Positions 15,652 through 23,169 of a stretch of 34,936 nucleotides of DNA are shown here, in pieces. The stretch is taken from NCBI GenBank assembly GCA_015490195.1, contig WFYG01000021.1:1-34936 (forward strand), in the 5' to 3' direction. The position numbers were made by a program, and so were the translations under genes. A model generated the notes under the pieces. The model made no database searches, was not told the origin of the DNA, and saw only the letters and a program-made list of their open reading frames with translations. This DNA is from Thermovibrio sp. (lineage in GTDB: Bacteria > Aquificota > Aquificia > Desulfurobacteriales > Desulfurobacteriaceae). Positions within the stretch are counted from its first letter, which is position 1. Each line of letters begins with the position of its first letter.

Positions 15652-15947
15652 AGCTCAACTCCTGTTCTCTTTGCCTCTGAAGATAGGAAGTCGTTCTCCC
15701 CTTCTTCCCTCACAATCAGGTCAATTTTCTGCTCTCCTATCTTTTCCTTCAGCTTTACAAGGAACTTAACCTTCTTTTCCGGGCTCTTTTCTCCTTCTGG
15801 AACTTCAATAAACAGGTCAATGTCTCCGCCTTTTAGTTCCTTTCTAACCCTTGAACCAAAGAGCCAGACCCTTGCCCTTTCTCCGAAAACTTCTTTTACA
15901 GTTTTCCTTATTGCCTTTAACTCTGCATCGGAAAGCCTTACTTCCAT
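15648..15947 (-). CDS. MntA-like minimal nucleotidyltransferase antitoxin
   Basis: A 99-residue minimal nucleotidyltransferase. WLFGSRVRKELKGGDIDLFI carries the GSxR motif (31-34) and the metal-binding Asp pair D42/D44; the third Asp is D76 in QKIDLIV. MntA enzymes neutralise HepT by adding AMP to its active-site Tyr. The catalytic residues are intact, as is the target Tyr in the next gene, so the pair looks functional. It begins 6 bp after ilvE with no clear ribosome binding site, which suggests coupling to ilvE translation. Confidence 0.88.
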   Translation of the reverse strand: MEVRLSDAELKAIRKTVKEVFGERARVWLFGSRVRKELKGGDIDLFIEVPEGEKSPEKKVKFLVKLKEKIGEQKIDLIVREEGENDFLSSEAKRTGVEL

Positions 15948-15953
15948 CTTGAA

Positions 15954-16868
15954 TCAGTAAACGGGAGTTAGCCAGCGGGAGTACTTCTCGTTCTCTCCTT
16001 TAACGATTGAGAAGTAAACCTCCTGAAGCCTTTTTGTAATGGGACCTATCTCTCCGTTTCCTATAACAACGTGGTCAACCTGAACAACAGGGGCAACCTG
16101 AGCCGCCGTTCCCGTGTAGAAGACCTCATCTGCAACGTAGAGCTCGCTCCTTAAAATGGCTCTCTCTTCAACCTCTATTCCTAATTCATTCCTTGCTAGT
16201 TCAATTACTGCGTTCCTCGTGATTCCCTCTAAGATGTTTGAGGCAGACGGGGTTGTTATCAGCTTTCCGTTTCTAACTATAAAGACGTTCTCTCCGCTTC
16301 CCTCTGCCACAGTTCCGTCGGGATTTAGCATTATGGCCTCGTCGTAACCGTTTAAGAGAGCTTCTGTTTTTGCAAAAGCACTGTTTACGTAAGCTCCGGC
16401 AACTTTACATCTTGCCGGTATCATTGTGTCGTTTATCCTGTGCCAGCTTGAGGTTTTTGCCTTTAAACCCCTTGAAAGGTCTAGGTAGTCTCCCAGCGGA
16501 ACGGTGTAAATTGCAACCTCCGTTCTGTACCCTACGAGCTTGGGGGAAATTTTGAGGTCTGCAAAGTAGGCTATTGGCCTTATGTAGGTATCCTCCCTGT
16601 GGCCGCACTTCCTTAAGAGTTCAACGGTAATTTCGGTTAGTTCTTCGGCGCTTTTTTCCACCTTCAGGTTTAGAATTTTGCAGTTTGCCAGCATTCTCTC
16701 GTAGTGTTCCTTTATGAAGAGGCCAAAGAGCTGTTTCTTCTCTTCGTTCCAGTAGGCTCTTATTCCTTCAAAAACTGCCGTTCCATAGTGAAAGGAGTTT
16801 GTCTGTATGTTTATGTTGGCCTTTTCAATGGGGACGAACTTTCCCTCAAAGTAGGCGAACCTTCCCAT
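15954..16868 (-). CDS. ilvE: Branched-chain amino acid aminotransferase
   Basis: PLP-dependent fold-type IV transaminase for the last step of Val, Leu and Ile synthesis. SFHYGTAVFEGIRAYW is the conserved N-terminal block. RCKVAGAYVNSAFAKTEALL holds the PLP Lys155, AEGSGENVFIVRNGKLITTP covers the cofactor phosphate contacts, and FYTGTAAQVAPV is the substrate-side loop. Length (304) is typical. It starts directly after the lgt stop (TAGATG) with GGAAG inside the lgt end. It lies in a run of cell-envelope genes rather than with other ilv genes. Confidence 0.95.
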   Translation of the reverse strand: MGRFAYFEGKFVPIEKANINIQTNSFHYGTAVFEGIRAYWNEEKKQLFGLFIKEHYERMLANCKILNLKVEKSAEELTEITVELLRKCGHREDTYIRPIAYFADLKISPKLVGYRTEVAIYTVPLGDYLDLSRGLKAKTSSWHRINDTMIPARCKVAGAYVNSAFAKTEALLNGYDEAIMLNPDGTVAEGSGENVFIVRNGKLITTPSASNILEGITRNAVIELARNELGIEVEERAILRSELYVADEVFYTGTAAQVAPVVQVDHVVIGNGEIGPITKRLQEVYFSIVKGENEKYSRWLTPVY

Positions 16869-17627
16869 CTAAACTTCCTCCGCTCTTTTTCTTCTGTAGA
16901 AAACTATGGCTATTCCTGTGGCGACCATTATAATACTAATAACCTGGTTGTTGCTGAACGTTCCCAGTATTTCCTTGGGGGTGGCTCTTACAAACTCAAT
17001 TAGAAATCTGAAAATTCCGTAAAGGATCAGGTAAAACCCAAAGACTTCTCCGGGAACTTTCCGCCTCCTGTAAAGGAGGTAGAGTACCAGCGCTATGAGG
17101 AAGTTTGCTGCAGATGAAACAGGTTCGGTTGGCCAGAGGGGAACGTTTAGAGGAGCGGCGGAGTGGGGGTTTGTAAATACAAGAGCAAAAGGAGCGTGGC
17201 ACACTTTACCGTAGCAGCAACCTGCCATAGTACAGCCTATCCTTCCAAATCCCAGCCCTACAGATAGAGCGATTGAGACTATGTCTGCAAACTTCCAGAC
17301 TGGGATTTTCCTCTTCTTGATGAAATAGATGGCGGTGAGAGCTCCAAATATCACCCCCCCGTACCAGACGAGTCCTCCCTGCCATATAAAGAGTATCCTG
17401 TACCAGGGTTGTAGGTACTTCGGGTTGTAGAGGAAGAAGAAGAGCCTTGCTCCTAAAAACCCTGCAACGACGCTCCAGAAGGCTGTATCAACGACATCTT
17501 CCCTGGGAATACCCTCTCTCTCTGCAAGTTTAACCAATATCAGGGATCCGAAGAAAATACCAAGAGCTACCATTACCCCGTAGGTGTAGATTGTGATGGA
17601 GCCGATCTTGAAGAGTATAGGGTGCAT
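16869..17627 (-). CDS. lgt: Prolipoprotein diacylglyceryl transferase
   Basis: An inner-membrane enzyme that attaches diacylglycerol from phosphatidylglycerol to the lipobox Cys; the Cys-rich lipoprotein in this window would be a substrate. It has multiple membrane helices, starting YTYGVMVALGIFFGSLILVK. WQGGLVWYGGVIFGAL is the conserved H/YGG segment and GFGRIGCTMAGCCYG is the Lgt signature in the variant with extra Cys seen in many anaerobes. The C-terminal GIFRFLIEFVR block is also conserved. ATG follows the murJ stop with no gap (TAGATG), with GGAGG at the end of murJ as binding site. Confidence 0.94.
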   Translation of the reverse strand: MHPILFKIGSITIYTYGVMVALGIFFGSLILVKLAEREGIPREDVVDTAFWSVVAGFLGARLFFFLYNPKYLQPWYRILFIWQGGLVWYGGVIFGALTAIYFIKKRKIPVWKFADIVSIALSVGLGFGRIGCTMAGCCYGKVCHAPFALVFTNPHSAAPLNVPLWPTEPVSSAANFLIALVLYLLYRRRKVPGEVFGFYLILYGIFRFLIEFVRATPKEILGTFSNNQVISIIMVATGIAIVFYRRKRAEEV

Positions 17628-19139
17628 CTAAACCTCCTTCAGTTTTTCTACGACGGGGTCTTTCAGGAGGAGGAGGAGAACTCCGTAAACCCCGGCTGCC
17701 AGTAGAACAGTTAAACATACTACGGTTAGCTTTCCTGTAAACCCGTTTACGCTATAGTAGGCTAAAGTTCCAGCAAAAGAGACGGCAGCTACAGGTATTG
17801 AAAGGAGTAGATACCTTAATCCGAGTTCCGGAACGGTTTTCAGGACATCTATTTTAAACCTCTTTTTAAGGATGAAAAGGAGAAGTGATAGATTCAGCAT
17901 GGAGGTTAGGCTGGTTCCCAGTGCCAGGCCGGGAGCTCCCATACCGAGCCCGAAACAGAGTATAAGGTTAACTATCAGGTTAAACAGGAGAGTGTAAGCA
18001 GCAACCTTAACGGGAATCTTAAACTCCTCAAACGAGTAGTAAACGTTTGTAATTATCTTCTCCATTGAGAAGAAGAAGAGCCCCAAAGAGTAACAGACGA
18101 GAACAGCGTAGGTGCCTGAAAGGTCTTTTTCTGTGAAAGCTCCGTGGTTAAAAACGATGTCAACAATAGGTTTACCGAAAAAAATGAGTCCGGCTGCGGC
18201 AGGTATCACAACTGCAGAGCAGAGTAGAATGCCGGCTTTAAGCTCTGAGTGGTAATCTTTCTCTCCTATCTTCCTGGAAAGCCTTGGAAGTAGAACCTGA
18301 GAAAGCCCGATTGCAAACATCCCGAGTGGAAGCTGAACAAACCGGTTGGCGTAGTACAGGTAAGAGATGGTACCGGTTGTTAGAAAAGAGGCAATGACGG
18401 TATCTATAAGCATTGATATCTGCCTTACTGCAAAACCTACAATTCCGGGAACGGTGTTGAGGAGAACTCTTTTAGACTCTTCAGAGAGTGAAAAGATGGG
18501 TTTGAGTCTGAATCCTATCTCCTTTAAAAAAGGCAGCTGTAGGAGAAGCTGAAAAGTTCCTCCGACGATGACCCCTAAAGCCAAAGCCTCTACGGAGAAT
18601 TTCCCCGATAGGAGCAGAGCTGAAACTATCAAAGAAAGGTTAAAGAGAGCAGTGGAAAATGACGGAGCGAAGAAGCGGTGGAATGCGTTAAGAATCCCTC
18701 CAAAAAATGCCGTAAGGCTAACGAGCATTATGTAGGGGAACATTTCCCTGAGGAGTTTTACAGCGTAAAGAAACCGTTCTCCTTTAAACCCGGGGGCTAC
18801 CACCTTCACGATTAGAGGGGATAGGAGCTCCCCTAAAACCACAGTTGCAGTCAGAAGAACAACTAAAGCTGCAAAGACCTCTCCTGCCAGTAGCTCTGCT
18901 TTTCTTCTTGACTTCTTTAACTTCTTTGTGAAAACAGGGACAAAGGCGGAGTTAAAAGCTCCCTCTGCAAAAATTCTCCTTAGGAGGTTGGGAATCCTGA
19001 AGGCCACGAAAAATACGTCGGTCAGAGCTCCTGCGCCAAAAGTTGAGGCGATAACAATGTCTCTTAACAGCCCCAGAACTCTGCTGCCGAATATAGAAAG
19101 TGATACAATACCAGCCGATTTAAAAAGTGAACCTTTCAT
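17628..19139 (-). CDS. murJ: Lipid II flippase MurJ
   Basis: Moves lipid II across the inner membrane for peptidoglycan synthesis. The N terminus SLSIFGSRVLGLLRDIVIAS and the block FFVAFRIPNLLRRIFAEGAF are the MurJ hallmarks and contain the Arg residues of the central cavity. Around 14 hydrophobic segments follow, as expected for 503 residues. It heads the thirteen-gene minus-strand run and faces trkA across a gap of only 15 bp. No ribosome binding site is seen, but TATAAT lies 8 nt upstream of the ATG, so the transcript may be leaderless. Confidence 0.95.
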   Translation of the reverse strand: MKGSLFKSAGIVSLSIFGSRVLGLLRDIVIASTFGAGALTDVFFVAFRIPNLLRRIFAEGAFNSAFVPVFTKKLKKSRRKAELLAGEVFAALVVLLTATVVLGELLSPLIVKVVAPGFKGERFLYAVKLLREMFPYIMLVSLTAFFGGILNAFHRFFAPSFSTALFNLSLIVSALLLSGKFSVEALALGVIVGGTFQLLLQLPFLKEIGFRLKPIFSLSEESKRVLLNTVPGIVGFAVRQISMLIDTVIASFLTTGTISYLYYANRFVQLPLGMFAIGLSQVLLPRLSRKIGEKDYHSELKAGILLCSAVVIPAAAGLIFFGKPIVDIVFNHGAFTEKDLSGTYAVLVCYSLGLFFFSMEKIITNVYYSFEEFKIPVKVAAYTLLFNLIVNLILCFGLGMGAPGLALGTSLTSMLNLSLLLFILKKRFKIDVLKTVPELGLRYLLLSIPVAAVSFAGTLAYYSVNGFTGKLTVVCLTVLLAAGVYGVLLLLLKDPVVEKLKEV

Positions 19140-19147
19140 GGTGGAGA

Positions 19148-19153
19148 ATTATA
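19148..19153 (-). promoter_or_regulatory. TATAAT immediately upstream of murJ
   Basis: A perfect -10 hexamer on the minus strand ends 8 nt before the murJ ATG. Transcription would then start at or within a base or two of the ATG. No good -35 was found at 16-18 nt. Confidence 0.35.
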
Positions 19154-19154
19154 G

Positions 19155-20441
19155 TTGAAGGTCTGTATAGTAGGAGCGGGTGTAGTTGGCAGTTATCTAA
19201 CGAAAAAGCTAAGCCGTGAAGGTTTTGAGGTGGCCGTAATAGATGTTGACTCCTCAAAGCTTGAGGTTCTCTCTTACAACTACGACGTTATGGCAGTAAA
19301 CTGTAGTGCCTTAGACGTTAACTGCTTAAAGTCGGTTCAGGACTTTGACCTCTTTGTTGTGGTAACCGAAAGCGACGAGAAGAACCTCTCTATAGCTCTA
19401 CTTCTGAAGTCTCTTTTTAAGAAAGAGAAGGTTATAGTCAGGGTAAGTAATAAAGCCTTCTCCTCGCCACCTGTTAAAGAGTTCCTCAGATGTGAGGTTG
19501 TTAATATTCTTTCAGAAACCGTTCAGGCCGTTCTGAATCAGGTGAAGTACCCATTTGCCTTAGATGTTGTAAGGCTGGAGAAAGAGGAGATAGTAATCCT
19601 TAAAATAAAGGTGAGCTCAGAGAGTTCCCTTGCCGGTAAGCAGATTCTGGAGCTCTCCTCCATAAGAGAAAAACTTCCTTTTACAATTGTTGCAATAGAG
19701 AGGGAAGGAAAAACGATAATTCCTTCCGGAACCAACTTTATTTACCCTGGAGACATTCTCTACATTGCCGTTAAAGAAGAAGACGCCTCAGAACTTGCCG
19801 GCCTTCTTGGTATAGAGTTCTCCCCGGTTAAACTGATATTCATCTTCGGTTACTCCCGCTTTACCGAAGAACTTCTTACCCAGCTGTCAAATCTCCCTGT
19901 GAAGGTCAGATTCGTCTGCTCCGAAATAGAGAAGTGTGAGGAGATATCTGGAAAGTTTTCAAAAGTTGACGTTTTCCACGGGGAATTTTCAGACATGGAC
20001 TTTTTAAAGGAAGAAGGAATAGAGAAGGCGGACCTTTCAATATCAATAACCGAAGATGAAGAGCAGAATATACTGTCAGCAGTTTTGTGTAAAAAACTGG
20101 GAGTCAGGAAAACACTTGCCCTGATAATGCATCCAGAGTACGAAAGCATAGTAACGTCAATAGGAATAGACGTACCCGTTATACCGCGTAAACTCCTTGC
20201 TTCAAAAGTCTATAGACAGCTCAGCCACAGAAAGTTCATAGACATATTTGAAATCTCGGAAGACCTTGAAGTTGTAGAAATAAAAGTTCCTGAGAAAAGC
20301 CTTAACAGACAGATAAAAGATGCGAACCTTTGCAACCTTATTGTTGCCGTTAAGAAAAAGAGCGGTACTGAACTTGCAAAGGGAGATACACTTTTAGAGG
20401 CTGGAGATACCCTTATCTGTATTAAAAAGAGGGAGAATTGA
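19155..20441 (+). CDS. trkA: Trk potassium uptake regulatory subunit TrkA
   Basis: Peripheral cytoplasmic subunit that gates TrkH according to bound NAD(H)/ATP. It has two RCK halves. The first begins with the Rossmann motif VCIVGAGVVGSYL, followed by the Asp-ending strand VAVIDVD. The second, at about 225-345, has a weaker nucleotide fold (KLIFIFGYSRFTEEL). Each half is followed by an RCK-C domain (KIKVSSESSLAGKQI and EIKVPEKSLNRQIKDANL). The TTG start has GGTGGAG upstream and gives the correct Rossmann start. It overlaps trkH by TTGA, indicating coupled translation of the complex. Confidence 0.93.
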   Translation: MKVCIVGAGVVGSYLTKKLSREGFEVAVIDVDSSKLEVLSYNYDVMAVNCSALDVNCLKSVQDFDLFVVVTESDEKNLSIALLLKSLFKKEKVIVRVSNKAFSSPPVKEFLRCEVVNILSETVQAVLNQVKYPFALDVVRLEKEEIVILKIKVSSESSLAGKQILELSSIREKLPFTIVAIEREGKTIIPSGTNFIYPGDILYIAVKEEDASELAGLLGIEFSPVKLIFIFGYSRFTEELLTQLSNLPVKVRFVCSEIEKCEEISGKFSKVDVFHGEFSDMDFLKEEGIEKADLSISITEDEEQNILSAVLCKKLGVRKTLALIMHPEYESIVTSIGIDVPVIPRKLLASKVYRQLSHRKFIDIFEISEDLEVVEIKVPEKSLNRQIKDANLCNLIVAVKKKSGTELAKGDTLLEAGDTLICIKKREN

Positions 20442-21886
20442 GATACCAGTTAGTATTTAAGTACGTTGTAATACTGCTCTTCTTCCTCTCCATCTCCTTC
20501 CTTATTCCTGCAGGTTACTCACTCTTTACAAGAGATGGCCTTACGGAAGATTTCCTTTTTCCGCTTATATTGATGGGAGCTCTCTTCCTGGTAGCACTTC
20601 AAATAAAAGAGAAAGTTTCAGACATAACAATAAAAGAAGCCATTCTCGTTGTAGTCCTGGTCTGGTTTCTCTTCCCAGCCCTGTCTGCACTTGTCTACAT
20701 AGAAACGGGAGCCATTCCCGACTTTGCCGATGCCTACTTTGAATCGGTTTCCGGTTTTACAACCACAGGTGCTTCAATCCTTACTAATATAGAGGCTCTT
20801 CCGAAGAGCGTTCTCCTCTGGCGGTCAACCACTCACTGGATAGGTGGAATAGGGTTTGTCGTCTTCTCACTTTCAATCCTTCCTGCCCTTGGAGCCGGAG
20901 GAGCGCATCTTATCAGGTTTGAATCTTCAAAGGCTGTTGAGGAAAGAGTTCTTCCTAAAGTAAAGGAAATTGCAAAGGCAATACTATACGTTTATGTTTC
21001 CCTAACAGTTGCAGAGACTTTTCTCTTAAAGATTTGCGGTATGAACCTTTACGACGCCATCAATCACACATTTGCTACTGTATCTACTGGTGGATTTTCT
21101 ACAAGAAACGCCGGTGTTGCAGCCTTTCACTCTCCGGTAGTAGAAATGGTCATTGCTGTTTTTATGCTTTTAGGAGCTATAAATCTTTCTCTCTACTACA
21201 GAGCCTTTAAGAAAAGGAGTTTAAGGCTCTTTTTCTCATACTACGAGGTTAAAGCGTTGCTTGTTATAGTTGTGCTTTCAACGCTCTTTTCAGTTTTTCT
21301 CCTTTACTGGGAAGGCGTTTACTCATCAATCCTTCAGGCTTTTCGGTATGCTTTCTTTCAGGTTGTTACAGCTGCCTCTACAACAGGCTTTGCCTCTACA
21401 GATTACTCTAACTGGCCTCCTGCTATACTTGCTCTCCTTATGGCCTTATCGCTTATTGGAGCTTCTTCTGGTTCAACCGCTGGAGGTATAAAGCAGTTTC
21501 GCTTTATTGTTATGCTCAAAACAATGCTTGGTGAACTAAAAAAAACATCTCACCCGAGGCTTATATACAGAGTAAGCCTCGGAGGCAGAACGCTTGAACT
21601 AACAACTCTTAATGCTATCTGGGCATTTATCTCCATATACTTTACCACTACCTTTGTATTCGGTCTCTTCATTGCGCTGTCAGGATATGATCTCGTAACC
21701 TCCTTTTCAGCATCAATTGCCTGTATAACAAGTATGGGACCTGGTCTTGCAAAAGTAGGTCCTGCAAGTAATTATGCTTTTCTACCGTGTTATGACAAAT
21801 TATTACTCTCCCTTGAAATGTTACTTGGAAGACTTGAAGTTTTTCCGATCTTTACACTTCTTCTTCCCACCTTCTGGCGAGATTGA
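20438..21886 (+). CDS. trkH: Trk potassium uptake channel subunit TrkH
   Basis: Inner-membrane K+ channel of the SKT superfamily with four pore repeats. The four selectivity-loop regions are visible: ESVSGFTTTGASILT, ATVSTGGFSTRNAGV, TAASTTGFASTDYSNW and CITSMGPGLAKVGP. Multiple membrane helices lie between them and the length (482) is normal. The start codon TTG shares its last two bases with the trkA stop TGA. The trkH stop codon lies within the -35 box of the polysaccharide-locus promoter, marking a sharp boundary between this operon and the next region. Confidence 0.95.
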   Translation: MRYQLVFKYVVILLFFLSISFLIPAGYSLFTRDGLTEDFLFPLILMGALFLVALQIKEKVSDITIKEAILVVVLVWFLFPALSALVYIETGAIPDFADAYFESVSGFTTTGASILTNIEALPKSVLLWRSTTHWIGGIGFVVFSLSILPALGAGGAHLIRFESSKAVEERVLPKVKEIAKAILYVYVSLTVAETFLLKICGMNLYDAINHTFATVSTGGFSTRNAGVAAFHSPVVEMVIAVFMLLGAINLSLYYRAFKKRSLRLFFSYYEVKALLVIVVLSTLFSVFLLYWEGVYSSILQAFRYAFFQVVTAASTTGFASTDYSNWPPAILALLMALSLIGASSGSTAGGIKQFRFIVMLKTMLGELKKTSHPRLIYRVSLGGRTLELTTLNAIWAFISIYFTTTFVFGLFIALSGYDLVTSFSASIACITSMGPGLAKVGPASNYAFLPCYDKLLLSLEMLLGRLEVFPIFTLLLPTFWRD

Positions 21887-21911
21887 CAAATCTTATTATC
21901 TTTAATAAAAT
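21883..21911 (+). promoter_or_regulatory. Near-consensus sigma-70 promoter of the polysaccharide locus
   Basis: Perfect -35 TTGACA, 17-nt spacer and -10 TAAAAT (5 of 6). The -35 overlaps the trkH stop codon. Transcription should start near 21918, leaving a short leader of about 16 nt and no strong ribosome binding site before ATG 21934. Confidence 0.7.
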
Positions 21912-21933
21912 ATTGTGAAGTTATATCTATATA

Positions 21934-23169
21934 ATGATAATGAAAAAGAAAATTGGAGGAGCTTTGGGAAAAAAGGGATCAACGCAAATTTCATCAGACT
22001 ATTATACCACTGAAGACGAAATAGATCTCTACGAAATCTGGTTAATTTTAAAACGTAGAAAGAAAACAGTATTTTTAATAACCTTTTTGTTTGCCCTTAT
22101 TTCGGTTATTTACTGTTTTCTGGCTCCTCCTGTTTATAAAACAGAAGCAACAATTTATCCGCTTGGAGGAAATAAAACGGGAGGTCTCTCTTCTTTGTTA
22201 TCGTCTCTTCCTATTTCTCTTCCTATTGGAGGGCAGTCTGGACTTACAGTAGAAGCTGTTTTGGAAAGTAGAACTCTTAGAGAGAGAGTTATTAAAGATC
22301 TAAATTTACTGCCGGAGCTGTTTCCGGATAAATGGGATAATGTACATAAAAAGTGGAAACTGGAGAAAGATGAAGAGCCTCCCACTATTCTTGATGGAGT
22401 AAAAAAACTTGATAAGTTAATGTCTGTGTCAACAGATAAAAATACTGGAATAATTAAACTGAGCGTTGAATTTGAAAAGAAACCTGAAATGGCCTATAAA
22501 ATAGCAGAAGCTTCCCTTAAAGAGGCTGAAAGTATTTTAAATGAAAAATCTTTCTCACTTGCTAAAAGATATAGAATATATATAGGTAAACAGCTTGCTA
22601 TAGCTGAACAGAAACTGAAAGAGATAGAGAATATTTACCGTGAATTCGTAAGCGGAAAAATAAAAAAGGTTCCTCTTATATTTGGAACAGATAGTAAAGA
22701 GTATGGTAGACTACGGGGAGAGTTGATAGCAAAAAGGGAAAAGCTGGAGCTCCTTAAAGGAGTAGGGGGGAACGGAGAAGAGATAGCAAGGTTGAGGCAC
22801 GATATTGAGGAGATCAAGCGCCGACTTTCTGCTCTTAAGACAGGTAAACCGGACTTTGTCTCTTTACCTGATTATCAACTTAATTTACAGAAATTACAGG
22901 CTCAGATGGCTATAGCTGAAGCTCTTTTTGAAACGCTTGTTAAAGAGTATGAAATGGCTAAAGCTCAAGAAATGAAAGAACAAATATCTTTTCAGGTAGT
23001 GGATCCTCCCTACATCCCAGATGTTAATAAACCTTACAGCCCTAAAAAGCCACTTATTATTGCAGTTGGTATCTTATCAGGGCTTTTTATAGGTATATTT
23101 GTTGCTTTTTTTAAAGAATGGCTTGAAAATGTAAGACGGCGTCATAGGGGGGAACTGGATAATGCGTAA
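21934..23169 (+). CDS. Wzz-type polysaccharide co-polymerase (no kinase domain)
   Basis: An inner-membrane protein with the PCP layout: a cytoplasmic N terminus, a first membrane helix at about 45-64 (VFLITFLFALISVIYCFL), a large periplasmic region with long helices (for example RLRHDIEEIKRRLSALK), then the Pro-rich PYSPKKPL segment and a second helix ILSGLFIGIFVAFF near the C terminus. Such proteins set chain length and couple synthesis to export. It ends shortly after the second helix, so no tyrosine kinase domain is attached, and none is encoded nearby. ATG 21934 and ATG 21940 are both possible. It overlaps the next gene by 8 bp. The DNA is AT-rich compared with trkAH. Confidence 0.88.
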   Translation: MIMKKKIGGALGKKGSTQISSDYYTTEDEIDLYEIWLILKRRKKTVFLITFLFALISVIYCFLAPPVYKTEATIYPLGGNKTGGLSSLLSSLPISLPIGGQSGLTVEAVLESRTLRERVIKDLNLLPELFPDKWDNVHKKWKLEKDEEPPTILDGVKKLDKLMSVSTDKNTGIIKLSVEFEKKPEMAYKIAEASLKEAESILNEKSFSLAKRYRIYIGKQLAIAEQKLKEIENIYREFVSGKIKKVPLIFGTDSKEYGRLRGELIAKREKLELLKGVGGNGEEIARLRHDIEEIKRRLSALKTGKPDFVSLPDYQLNLQKLQAQMAIAEALFETLVKEYEMAKAQEMKEQISFQVVDPPYIPDVNKPYSPKKPLIIAVGILSGLFIGIFVAFFKEWLENVRRRHRGELDNA

